NCBI RefSeq assembly: GCF_041435215.1
Contig: NZ_CP108394.1
Coordinates: 6,386,001-6,450,000, forward strand
Length of the DNA: 64,000 bases
From: Streptomyces sp. NBC_01314
Lineage (GTDB): Bacteria; Actinomycetota; Actinomycetes; Streptomycetales; Streptomycetaceae
Reading direction: 5' to 3'
The stretch's first letter is position 1. The number at the start of each line of letters is the position of its first letter. The position numbers and the translations under genes were made by a program. Below are positions 57,069 through 64,000 of this stretch, piece by piece. The notes below the pieces were generated by a model. It was not told the DNA's origin. It was given only the letters and a program-made list of their open reading frames with translations, and ran no database searches.

Positions 57069-57947
57069 ATGCCGATGATCGTGGACCCGGACGCGCCGCC
57101 CATCACGCCGCCCGAGACCGTCACCAGCCCGGACGGCTGGCTGACGGCCGTCGTCGACACCACGTGGGCCGGAGTGGTCCTGGCCGTCGACTACACCGCG
57201 TCCACCCCGCTCGCGGACGTGGCCGACGTCGTCCGGGTCCTGATTACCCGACAGGACCCGGGCGCGGCCGCGCCGGTGCCCGTACGCGGGGCGGACACGG
57301 CGTGGGCGCTCGAGGGCGTGGGGCAGGGCTACGACGGTGAGGCCCCGCTCGGGGTCGGCGTCACCTACACCGCACGCCCGCAGTACGCGGACGGGACGTG
57401 GGGGCCTGAGTCGTCTCTCGGGATCGAGGTGCCGGCGCCTTCCCCGGTGGCGGACGTGTGGCTCAAGTCGATCGATCTCCCGGGCGCTTCCGCGCGGGTG
57501 ACCGTGATCGCGTGGCCGCAGCTGGCGTGGACGGCCCGCATCGACCAGGCCACCGTGGCGGGCAGTCCTTTTCCGGCGGCCGCGCAGGACGTGTACGGGG
57601 CGGCCGCCTCGGACATCACCCTGGACGCGGAGGGCGACGCGATCGAGGCCGTCCGGGCGCTGCTGACGACGCCCGGTGTGCTGCTGCTGCAGACCCAGCC
57701 CGCCTATCGCCGCCCCGACATGTACGTGCTGCTGTCCGATCCGGCCGAGGCCCTCGACTCCACCCCGGATGCCGCGCGTACGTTCACCGCGTCGGTCATC
57801 CAGGTGGAGCGGCCGGACACGACGGGTCAGCCGATGCGGATGCCGGAGTGGTCCTACGACGTTCTCGCCGGGGCGTACGCGTCGTATGACGCGGCCGAGG
57901 CCGCGTACTCGACGTTCACGGCGCTGGCCACGCACGGGGCCGTGTGA
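57069..57947 (+). CDS. Minor tail protein (distal tail-like)
   Basis: Encodes 292 residues; ATG at 57069 with GGAGGG upstream. Beta-rich with fibronectin-like and Ig-like strand spacing (LAVDYTASTPLADVADVVRVLITRQDPG; YTARPQYADGTWGPESSLGIEVPAPSPVADVWLKSIDLPGASARVTVIAWPQLAW). Place and size fit a distal tail or tail-hub protein. Confidence 0.65.
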   Translation: MPMIVDPDAPPITPPETVTSPDGWLTAVVDTTWAGVVLAVDYTASTPLADVADVVRVLITRQDPGAAAPVPVRGADTAWALEGVGQGYDGEAPLGVGVTYTARPQYADGTWGPESSLGIEVPAPSPVADVWLKSIDLPGASARVTVIAWPQLAWTARIDQATVAGSPFPAAAQDVYGAAASDITLDAEGDAIEAVRALLTTPGVLLLQTQPAYRRPDMYVLLSDPAEALDSTPDAARTFTASVIQVERPDTTGQPMRMPEWSYDVLAGAYASYDAAEAAYSTFTALATHGAV

Positions 57948-59110
57948 TGCTGCCGATCAGCGCGCACGTCCTGGCGGCCCTGCCGCAGGCGGTGGGCCGG
58001 CCGTACTGGGCGGAGTGGTCCAACAACGGCGGCAGCACCTGGACCCGGTGCTCGCTCGCGACGGGGTCGGCGTCGGTGTCGGCGGACCGTACCGCGGACG
58101 TCCGGTACACCGCGGGCGCCGAGCTGGTCGGTGTTGCCGGGGGACGCAACGGTGTCAACGCCATCTCGACCAACGTCCGTCTGTGGCAAGGCGTGCAACT
58201 GCCGCGCACGGACCCGGTGTGGTTCCCGGCCGGCCGGTACACCGTCGCCCGCACCCGCATGAACCGGTCGGGAACGATGGCGGTGGAGCTGGACGGCATC
58301 GAGGACGAGCTCCGCGCCGCGTCGTTTCCGACCGCGCGGACGGTCGGGCCCGGGCTCGCCCGGGACCTGGTCGAAGGGCTCGTCGGGGAGGCGCTGCCGG
58401 GGATCCCGGTGGCGTGGCGGTCGGGCGTCAACGCGGACCTGCAGGTGCCGCAGATCGCCGCCACCGAGGACCGGTGGATGGTGCTGTCCGGCGGCTCCGA
58501 CTCCACGGGCACGGACACCGGGATCGTCTCGGCGCTGGCCGGGGAGATCTGGGTGGACGCCCGCGGCATCGTCACCGTCGGCCCCGTCCCCACCCTGGAC
58601 GACCCGGTCGTGTGGACCATCCGCCGGGGGCAGGGCGGCGCCCTGGTGGAACCCGCGGCCGAGCAGACCGCCGAAGGCCTCGCCAACGTGTGGGCCGTCA
58701 CCGGCGACGGAGGCGACGGCGCCCCCGCCGTCGGCCCCGCGTTCGCGTGGGACAACGACCCGAACAGCGTCACCTACGCGGGACCCGATCCGATCACCGA
58801 CCCGGGCGCCCCCCAGCGCCTGGGCCTGTACGGGGTCAGGTTGCGGGTGCAGCGGCACGCGTCAGCGGTCATCACCACCCCGAACCAGGCCTCCGACGTC
58901 GCGGCCGCCAAGCTCGCCGACAGCCTCGGCGTGCGCGCGTCGCTCACCCTGACCGCCGTCTGCAACCCCGCCCTCGAGCCGGGTGACCTGGTGTCCGTCG
59001 AAACCGAACCGGACGTGTTCGAGCAGCACATCATCGACTCCCTCTCGTACACGCTCGGCGCGGCCTCCATGTCCTGCTCCACCCGGACCACCACCAGGAG
59101 GCTGACGTGA
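57944..59110 (+). CDS. Minor tail protein (hub/baseplate-like)
   Basis: Encodes 388 residues; starts GTG-ATG just before the previous stop, overlapping by four bases. Beta-rich: GRPYWAEWSNNGGSTWTRCSLATGSASVSADRTADVRYTA, then AGRYTVARTRMNRSGTMAVELDGIEDELRAASFPTARTV; resembles proteins of the siphoviral tail tip (gp27-like). Function inferred by position. Confidence 0.6.
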   Translation: MMLPISAHVLAALPQAVGRPYWAEWSNNGGSTWTRCSLATGSASVSADRTADVRYTAGAELVGVAGGRNGVNAISTNVRLWQGVQLPRTDPVWFPAGRYTVARTRMNRSGTMAVELDGIEDELRAASFPTARTVGPGLARDLVEGLVGEALPGIPVAWRSGVNADLQVPQIAATEDRWMVLSGGSDSTGTDTGIVSALAGEIWVDARGIVTVGPVPTLDDPVVWTIRRGQGGALVEPAAEQTAEGLANVWAVTGDGGDGAPAVGPAFAWDNDPNSVTYAGPDPITDPGAPQRLGLYGVRLRVQRHASAVITTPNQASDVAAAKLADSLGVRASLTLTAVCNPALEPGDLVSVETEPDVFEQHIIDSLSYTLGAASMSCSTRTTTRRLT

Positions 59111-60042
59111 CCGACCCCGCGGACCTCCTCGGCGCCGCCCTCGCCCGCCGCGCCGGCACATCCGGCAAAGGGGACGTGCTCTCGCTGGAGGTCGCCGACG
59201 TCACCGAATCCGGGCGGGTCAACCTGCAGCTCGGCAACGGGGACTTGATGCTGGAGGTGCCGTGCCCGGACTCCTACCGGGACCGCAAGGCCGGCGACTG
59301 GGTGGCCGTACGCATGTCCGCGCGCCCCGTAGTCCTGTGGCGGCTCGGCGGCGACCCCGTCGAAACCGAGACGGAGAGCACCGAAGAGATCGCCGTCCAG
59401 GCCGCCCTGGACTCCCAGGTCGTCCGGGCCGCCACCTACGGCACCGGCGCCCCGGCCGGATCGGGCTGGCAGCAGGCGACCGAGGTCCACGTCCGCAAGA
59501 TCGACGGCAAGCTCGAGCTGTACTTCAAGGTCGCCTCGGTCGCAGACCCGTCGCCGACCACCCCGGGCGTCCCGGCCCCGAAGCCCGTGACGATCTCACC
59601 GACGGACGCCGGCTCCTGGCGCAACGGCCGGCCGGACGAGTACGCGGCCTCTCCCACGCAAGGGGACTGGACGGGTCGGGGCAACCGGCGCGGGGCGTGG
59701 TTCTACGGGTCGGCGATCCAGAACGCCTGCACGGGCAAAACCGTGGCGAAGATGACCGTCAGGTTCTCGAGGAAGCAGGGCTCCGGCGTCAACGCCAAAC
59801 GCCCGATGCACCTGTACCTGCACGACCACTCCTCGGCCCCCTCCGGCCAGCTCGATCTGGACGACGGGCCGGAGGAGCTGCTGAGCCTGTCCGTCGGGGC
59901 GACCGGCACCGCGACGCTGCCCGCCTCCTGGCGCACGCAGCTGGCGAGCGGCGACGCCAAGGGGCTGGCGATCTACTCCTCCGGCAGCCGCGACTACATG
60001 GCCGTCACCGGCGGCAAGTTGACCATCACTTTCTCCGCGTAG
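59107..60042 (+). CDS. Minor tail protein
   Basis: Encodes 311 residues, GTG overlapping the previous stop. A small N-terminal beta domain (VLSLEVADVTESGRVNLQLGNGDLMLEVPCPDSYRDRKAGDWVAV) is followed by a jelly-roll-like C-terminal half. Probably part of the tail tip. Confidence 0.6.
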   Translation: MTDPADLLGAALARRAGTSGKGDVLSLEVADVTESGRVNLQLGNGDLMLEVPCPDSYRDRKAGDWVAVRMSARPVVLWRLGGDPVETETESTEEIAVQAALDSQVVRAATYGTGAPAGSGWQQATEVHVRKIDGKLELYFKVASVADPSPTTPGVPAPKPVTISPTDAGSWRNGRPDEYAASPTQGDWTGRGNRRGAWFYGSAIQNACTGKTVAKMTVRFSRKQGSGVNAKRPMHLYLHDHSSAPSGQLDLDDGPEELLSLSVGATGTATLPASWRTQLASGDAKGLAIYSSGSRDYMAVTGGKLTITFSA

Positions 60043-60051
60043 GAGCACCTC

Positions 60052-60678
60052 TTGCCCAACATCGGATACGCACAGCTGCCGGTGCCCGCGGGTGCGGACG
60101 CGCCCGCCGTCGTCGATGCGCTCGCCGGTCTGGCCACCGCTCTCGACCCGCACCTGGTCCAGCACGTCGAGGACCTCGCCGACCGCAACTCCACTCTGTC
60201 CGCGGCGCCGCAGCACACCGTGGCGGTCGCCGAGGACGGCACCACCTGGATCAAGACAGACTCCGGGTCCAACACGTGGGTGACCGTGTGGGAGCCGCTG
60301 CCTGCCTGGCAGAACGTCACGCTGACGTCCGGCTATCAAGTGTCCGGCGGCTACACCCCGCAGGCCCGCCTCATCGGCAACCAGGTCAGTCTGCGCGGCC
60401 GCATCGAACGTGTCGACGGCCTGGTCATCCCCACCAACGGCGTCAAGGTCGGCACCGTCCCCACCTCGTGCACCCCGCAGGAGCAGGTCGGCGCATACGC
60501 CGGGACCTGCTCGCTCGCGGGCGACGTCGTCATCGGCGTCGGGAAACTCGAGGTCCTCGAGACGGACACCTCCTCCACGCTCGGCGACGCCGGCGACATC
60601 ACCTGGTGGTCCCAGGACGGACCGGTCGCGGTCGGCACCCCGTGGATCGCCATCAACGGCGCGTACTGGATCGACTGA
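60052..60678 (+). CDS. Tail fiber-like protein
   Basis: Encodes 208 residues from TTG (AGGAG 8 bases upstream). A short helical collar (VVDALAGLATALDPHLVQHVEDLADRNS) then repeats of beta strands (WIKTDSGSNTWVTVWEPLPAWQNVTLTSGYQVSGGYTPQARLIGNQVSLRGRIERV) of trimeric fiber style. Confidence 0.6.
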   Translation: MPNIGYAQLPVPAGADAPAVVDALAGLATALDPHLVQHVEDLADRNSTLSAAPQHTVAVAEDGTTWIKTDSGSNTWVTVWEPLPAWQNVTLTSGYQVSGGYTPQARLIGNQVSLRGRIERVDGLVIPTNGVKVGTVPTSCTPQEQVGAYAGTCSLAGDVVIGVGKLEVLETDTSSTLGDAGDITWWSQDGPVAVGTPWIAINGAYWID

Positions 60679-60694
60679 AAGGAGGGCCCACAGC

Positions 60695-63265
60695 GTGACG
60701 CAGTACACCTACGGAGGCAGCCCGGCCGCCGTCCTCCAGGACACCGCTGGCAACGTCGTCCCCGACTTCGAGGTCCTCGTCTACCGGGCAGGCACCGACG
60801 AGTTGGTGACGGCCCTGTACGAGGTCGACGGCACCACCCCCATCAGCGAGCTCCGCTCCAACGACAACCTCTCTCAGACCCCCGGCGCGATCCGCTCCTT
60901 CAAGGCCGCCGACGTCACGGCCATCGAGTACGCCTACAACGGGCCCGGGGGGTCGCCGGTCCGCTGGTACGAGGCCGCGCGCGAGCTGGCGCAGGAGGCC
61001 TCGAGCGCCGCCGCCGGCGCCCTGTCCAAGGCGGACGGCGGCACCGTCACCGGCGGCACCACGTTCGAGGGCGGACTGAGCGTCGAGGCCGGACTGGACG
61101 TCACCGGCGGGGCCACCGTCGACGGCCTCGACGTCCAGGGCGACCTGGACGTCTCGGGGACCTTCACCCCGCAGAACCTGCAGCTGTCCGGCATGCGGAT
61201 CTACAACCCGCGCGTGTACGGGGCCCTCGGCAACGGGACCGGCAACGACGCCCCCTTCATCAACGCCGCACTGAGCGCGGCCTACGCGGCGGGCGGCGGC
61301 TGGGTCATCGTCCCCTCCGGCACCTACATGATCGGCGAGATCCTCCGGATCTTCAGCAACACCCGGCTCACCCTCATGCCCGGCGCCGAGTTCCGCCGGA
61401 ACTACGCCGGGACGATGCTCCTCAACGGGACCAGCGACCAGGACCTCGGCGGCTACACCGGCCACGGGAACATCCTCATCGAGGGTGGCCTGTGGAACAT
61501 GCGCGGCACCACCAGCGGCCTGACCGCATCCGCGATGTGCGTCTCCATCGGGCACGCCCGGAACGTGACGATCAGCGACATCCTGATCAAGGACGTCTCC
61601 GGCTACCACGCGATCGAACTGAACTCGACGAAGAACGCGACGATCGAGCGCTGCAAGTTCCTCGGGTATGTCGACCCGGGCGGCCGTGATTTCAGCGAGG
61701 CCGTACAGGTCGACCTCGCGAAGAGCTCGGGTGTGTTCGGCGGGTTCGGGCCGTACGACAACACGGTCTGCGAGGACGTCACGATCAGGGACTGCTACGT
61801 CGGCGCGTCCGGTACCGCGGGCACGACCGCGTGGCCGCGTGGGATCGGCTCGCACTCGGCGACCGTGGACGTCGCGCACCGCCGGATCAAGATCGAGGGC
61901 AACACCTTCGAGGGCTGCCTGCAGTACGGGGTGGTGGCGTACGCGTACAACGACTCCACGATCGCGGGCAACACGATGAAGGGCTGCGGGGCGGGGATCC
62001 GCTGCCGGTCGATCATCAGCGCGGATGCCGCCGACTCGACGAACACCTCGGGCGTGGTCACTAACGCCAGCCAGGTGATGGAGAACCTGACGATCGACCG
62101 GAACGTCATCGTGGACTGCAGCGGTTTCGACGACCCGATCCTCCTGTTCGGCGAGACGACCGGCCGGATCACCGGGGTCACGATCACCGGCAACGTGGTC
62201 GACGGCGCCGACGACGGCGAGAACGGCATCCGCCTCTACTACACGTCCGACTACACCGTGACCGGGAACACCGTCCGCAACACCGGCGGCACCGCCATCA
62301 GCCAGGAACAGGTCATCGGCGGCGTGGTCGGCCCCAACCGGGTCTACGCCCCGGCAGGTTCGGGCATCTCGTGCGACACCGGCACGGGCATCAACATCAC
62401 CGCCAACCAGGTGCGCGATGCCGGTGTGAACGGGGTCCACGTCATCGGCGGCTCCGACATCCAGGTGCAGACCAACTACATCAAGGGCGCCTCCCGGGCG
62501 GCCGCCGGGTCGTGGGGCATCCGCTGCTCGACCTCCGCCGACGGTCTGCTCATCACCGGCAACAAGGTGCGGAAATACGGCAGCGGCAACGAGGTCGCGG
62601 CCGGGATCGGCATCACCAGCACGTGCACGAACGTCAAGAGGCACGGCAACGACCTGCTCGACACCGGGCTGGACGACCAGTCCACCGGCAACGAGCCGTC
62701 GCCGTTCGACGCGGCCGGCGCCCTCGAGCTGCTCGTACGCCCGTCCGGCCGGTACGAGACGACCAGCCGCCTGCGGTCCGGGACGACGTCGACCCCGACC
62801 TCCCAGACCCTGTACCTGGTGCCGATCTGGCTGCCGCAGGGCCTGGTCGTCTCCAACATCAGCTTCGTGTCCGGGGGCACCGCGATGGTGACGCCGACGA
62901 ACTGGTGGTTCACCCTGCACAACCGGTCGAGGGTCGCGCTCGCCCGCACCGCGGACCAGCTGACCGCCGCCTGGGCGGCCAACACGGTCAAAACGCTCGC
63001 GATCGCGCAGGCCACGGCGGGCGCCGCCTCCTCGTACACGACGACGTACGGCGGGCTGCACTACCTCGGCGTCATGATCAAGGCCACGACCGTGCCGAGC
63101 TTGGTCAGCGAGGGGTCGGTTGCCGACGTCCTCGCGTCCGTCAGCCCCGGGTTCGGCGGCACCGACACCGGCCAGACCACCCCGCCGACGGTCACGGCCG
63201 GCGCCTTCACGGCCGGCGCTTTCGGCGCCGGATCCGGGATCTTGTTGCACGGCTACACCAGCTGA
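60695..63265 (+). CDS. Tail spike with pectate-lyase-like beta-helix
   Basis: Encodes 856 residues; GTG 60695 after AAAGGAGG. An N-terminal attachment region, then a right-handed beta-helix of the Pectate_lyase_3/pectin-lyase type from ~170: VYGALGNGTGNDAPFINAALSAAYAAGGGWVIVPSGTYMIGE, with many short parallel-strand turns (NVTISDILIKDVSGYHAIELNSTKNATIERCKF; SDYTVTGNTVRNTGG). A distinct ~170-residue C-terminal knob-like region follows. Likely binds or cleaves a surface polysaccharide. Confidence 0.85.
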   Translation: MTQYTYGGSPAAVLQDTAGNVVPDFEVLVYRAGTDELVTALYEVDGTTPISELRSNDNLSQTPGAIRSFKAADVTAIEYAYNGPGGSPVRWYEAARELAQEASSAAAGALSKADGGTVTGGTTFEGGLSVEAGLDVTGGATVDGLDVQGDLDVSGTFTPQNLQLSGMRIYNPRVYGALGNGTGNDAPFINAALSAAYAAGGGWVIVPSGTYMIGEILRIFSNTRLTLMPGAEFRRNYAGTMLLNGTSDQDLGGYTGHGNILIEGGLWNMRGTTSGLTASAMCVSIGHARNVTISDILIKDVSGYHAIELNSTKNATIERCKFLGYVDPGGRDFSEAVQVDLAKSSGVFGGFGPYDNTVCEDVTIRDCYVGASGTAGTTAWPRGIGSHSATVDVAHRRIKIEGNTFEGCLQYGVVAYAYNDSTIAGNTMKGCGAGIRCRSIISADAADSTNTSGVVTNASQVMENLTIDRNVIVDCSGFDDPILLFGETTGRITGVTITGNVVDGADDGENGIRLYYTSDYTVTGNTVRNTGGTAISQEQVIGGVVGPNRVYAPAGSGISCDTGTGINITANQVRDAGVNGVHVIGGSDIQVQTNYIKGASRAAAGSWGIRCSTSADGLLITGNKVRKYGSGNEVAAGIGITSTCTNVKRHGNDLLDTGLDDQSTGNEPSPFDAAGALELLVRPSGRYETTSRLRSGTTSTPTSQTLYLVPIWLPQGLVVSNISFVSGGTAMVTPTNWWFTLHNRSRVALARTADQLTAAWAANTVKTLAIAQATAGAASSYTTTYGGLHYLGVMIKATTVPSLVSEGSVADVLASVSPGFGGTDTGQTTPPTVTAGAFTAGAFGAGSGILLHGYTS

Positions 63266-63282
63266 CCCACCCCCCACTCCCC

Positions 63283-63310
63283 GCAGCCCCGCGCCCACGG
63301 CCGGGGCCTT
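63283..63310 (+). terminator. Hairpin after the spike gene
   Basis: GCCCCG and CGGGGC flank CGCCCACGGC in this stretch, followed by CTTCG. A modest stem, so only a weak terminator or spacer. Confidence 0.4.
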
Positions 63311-63330
63311 CGTCATGTCAGGAGTCCTGC

Positions 63331-63852
63331 ATGTCCCATCCATCGACCATGGAGCTCGCCCAGTACGCGTACGCCGCGTACGGCGCGTCCACCAACAACC
63401 GCACCCACGACGACCGGCCGATGCCCGACTGGGACGACCTCGGCGACCAGGTCCAGCAGGCGTGGATCGCGGCGGCCGCCGCCGTCGCCCAGGCCGTCAT
63501 CGAGCAGCCCGCGGAGAAGGCGGTGCGGAGCGAGCAGCCGGCGCCGCAGCGGCCGAGTATCGGGCGCATCGTCCACTACAGGCTGAGCGAGCACAACGCC
63601 GAGCAGATCAACCAAGGTCGCAAGGACTTCCACGAGAACGGCCGCGCGCAGGCGGGGTCCGGGTTCGTGGGGCACGTCGGGAACTGGGCGGCTGAGGGCG
63701 ATGTGTTCCCGGCGGTCGTGGTCCAGGTCTTCGACGAGGCCACTGTGACCGCCAACCTGCAGGTGCTGCTGGACGGCAACGACACCTACTGGGCCACCTC
63801 GGCGGCCGAGGGTGACCGGCCCGGTGCCTGGGCCTGGCCGGGGCGTGTGTGA
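63331..63852 (+). CDS. Hypothetical protein after tail spike
   Basis: Encodes 173 residues. N-terminal helices (TMELAQYAYAAYGASTNNRTHD) and a beta-rich C-terminus (GRIVHYRLSEHNAEQINQGRKDF ... FPAVVVQVFDEATVTANLQVLLDGNDTYWATS), reminiscent of small phage proteins around lysis genes. It overlaps the amidase start by one base. Confidence 0.65.
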   Translation: MSHPSTMELAQYAYAAYGASTNNRTHDDRPMPDWDDLGDQVQQAWIAAAAAVAQAVIEQPAEKAVRSEQPAPQRPSIGRIVHYRLSEHNAEQINQGRKDFHENGRAQAGSGFVGHVGNWAAEGDVFPAVVVQVFDEATVTANLQVLLDGNDTYWATSAAEGDRPGAWAWPGRV

Positions 63853-64000
63853 TGGCGCCGCCGCTGTCCGCCGCCAAGTTCCTGGCCGCGCTGAAGAACG
63901 AGGGTGTGACCGTCGTCGAGGTCGGCGACTGGCGCGACCACAACCGCAACCACGTCGGCCCGTGGGGTCCCGTCAACGGTGTGATGATCCACCACACCGT
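63852..64000 (+). CDS. N-acetylmuramoyl-L-alanine amidase (endolysin), 5' part
   Basis: ATG at 63852; the window ends after about 50 codons. MAPPLSAAKFLAALKNEGVTVVEVGDW...GPVNGVMIHHT matches the N-terminus of Amidase_2-type PGRP enzymes, with the first metal-binding His in IHHT. It is the probable endolysin. Truncated by the window, not by mutation. Confidence 0.8.
   Translation, partial: MAPPLSAAKFLAALKNEGVTVVEVGDWRDHNRNHVGPWGPVNGVMIHHT

Larger units (their letters stand above)
16972..64000. mobile_element. Siphovirus-type prophage, left ~47 kb (continues past window)
   Basis: Starts at the shared tRNA core with an integrase, then immunity region, early genes, and late genes in the order terminase, portal, protease, capsid, connectors, tail, tape measure, spike, endolysin. 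Two P27-type terminase and HK97-type capsid genes show a long-tailed dsDNA phage. No truncation of structural genes was seen in the window. Lysis genes and the right attachment site lie beyond 64000. Confidence 0.93.

Noticed and set aside
1..64000. CRISPR array search by eye
   Set aside because: The only strong tandem repeats are the 126-bp TPR units and the 132-bp tape measure units, both coding and without spacers.

Overview
The window is high-GC actinobacterial DNA and fits a Streptomyces chromosome. Evidence for this is the GTG/TTG starts, the dense 4-bp gene overlaps, the KorSA/Pif/TraB/RepSA-type gene set and the streptomycete-style phage genes. It holds two different integrated elements placed back to back in one tRNA-Arg(CCT) target. 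A 42-bp core, the 3' half of the tRNA from the anticodon loop to the acceptor end (on the minus strand), occurs at 293-334 and again, identical, at 16972-17013. Neither copy has a matching 5' half beside it, so the restored tRNA gene is expected beyond the right edge of the window.

Element 1 (293-17013, about 16.7 kb) is an actinomycete integrative and conjugative element (AICE). From right to left it has a tyrosine integrase, a small excisionase, a HUH-type replication initiator, small transfer/spread membrane proteins, a TraB/FtsK-like DNA translocase, a GntR regulator with its operators, a Nudix protein like the Pif immunity factor of pSAM2, a HATPase and hypothetical genes. Its left third is cargo. 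One module is an NB-ARC/TPR protein with a short two-segment membrane protein upstream; the two share a short RQ-x-A...Q-x-x-G motif, suggesting amyloid-type signalling from sensor to membrane effector. The second module is an EACC1 protein overlapping a caspase-family protease, in visibly AT-richer DNA. Paired GATGTCA repeats near both ends look like integrase arm sites and confirm the element's limits.

Element 2 (16972 to beyond 64000) is a siphovirus-type prophage. Its left end has an integrase (minus strand, with an unusual Asn at the first catalytic Arg position), a repressor/Cro-like divergent switch (19.0-19.9 kb) and a long co-directional early operon (19.9-34.3 kb) of small, mostly unknown, translationally coupled genes with zinc-ribbon and HTH proteins. 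A minus-strand HTH regulator with a perfect palindromic operator sits at 34.4-34.7 kb. It is followed by a block of membrane proteins (35.7-38.7 kb), one of which carries a striking array of GTAC motifs. The late genes run in canonical order: HNH nuclease, terminase small and large subunits, portal-MuF fusion, HK97-type protease, major capsid, head-tail connectors, major tail protein with an Ig-like domain, frameshifted tail assembly chaperones, tape measure with an NlpC/P60 domain, minor tail proteins, a beta-helix tail spike, and the start of an amidase endolysin cut by the window edge.

The most unusual content is the AICE cargo (paired-motif NLR/membrane protein and caspase/EACC1), the tandem occupation of one tRNA site, the GTAC array in the prophage membrane gene, and the apparent loss of the replication initiator's ATG start (ATC instead).
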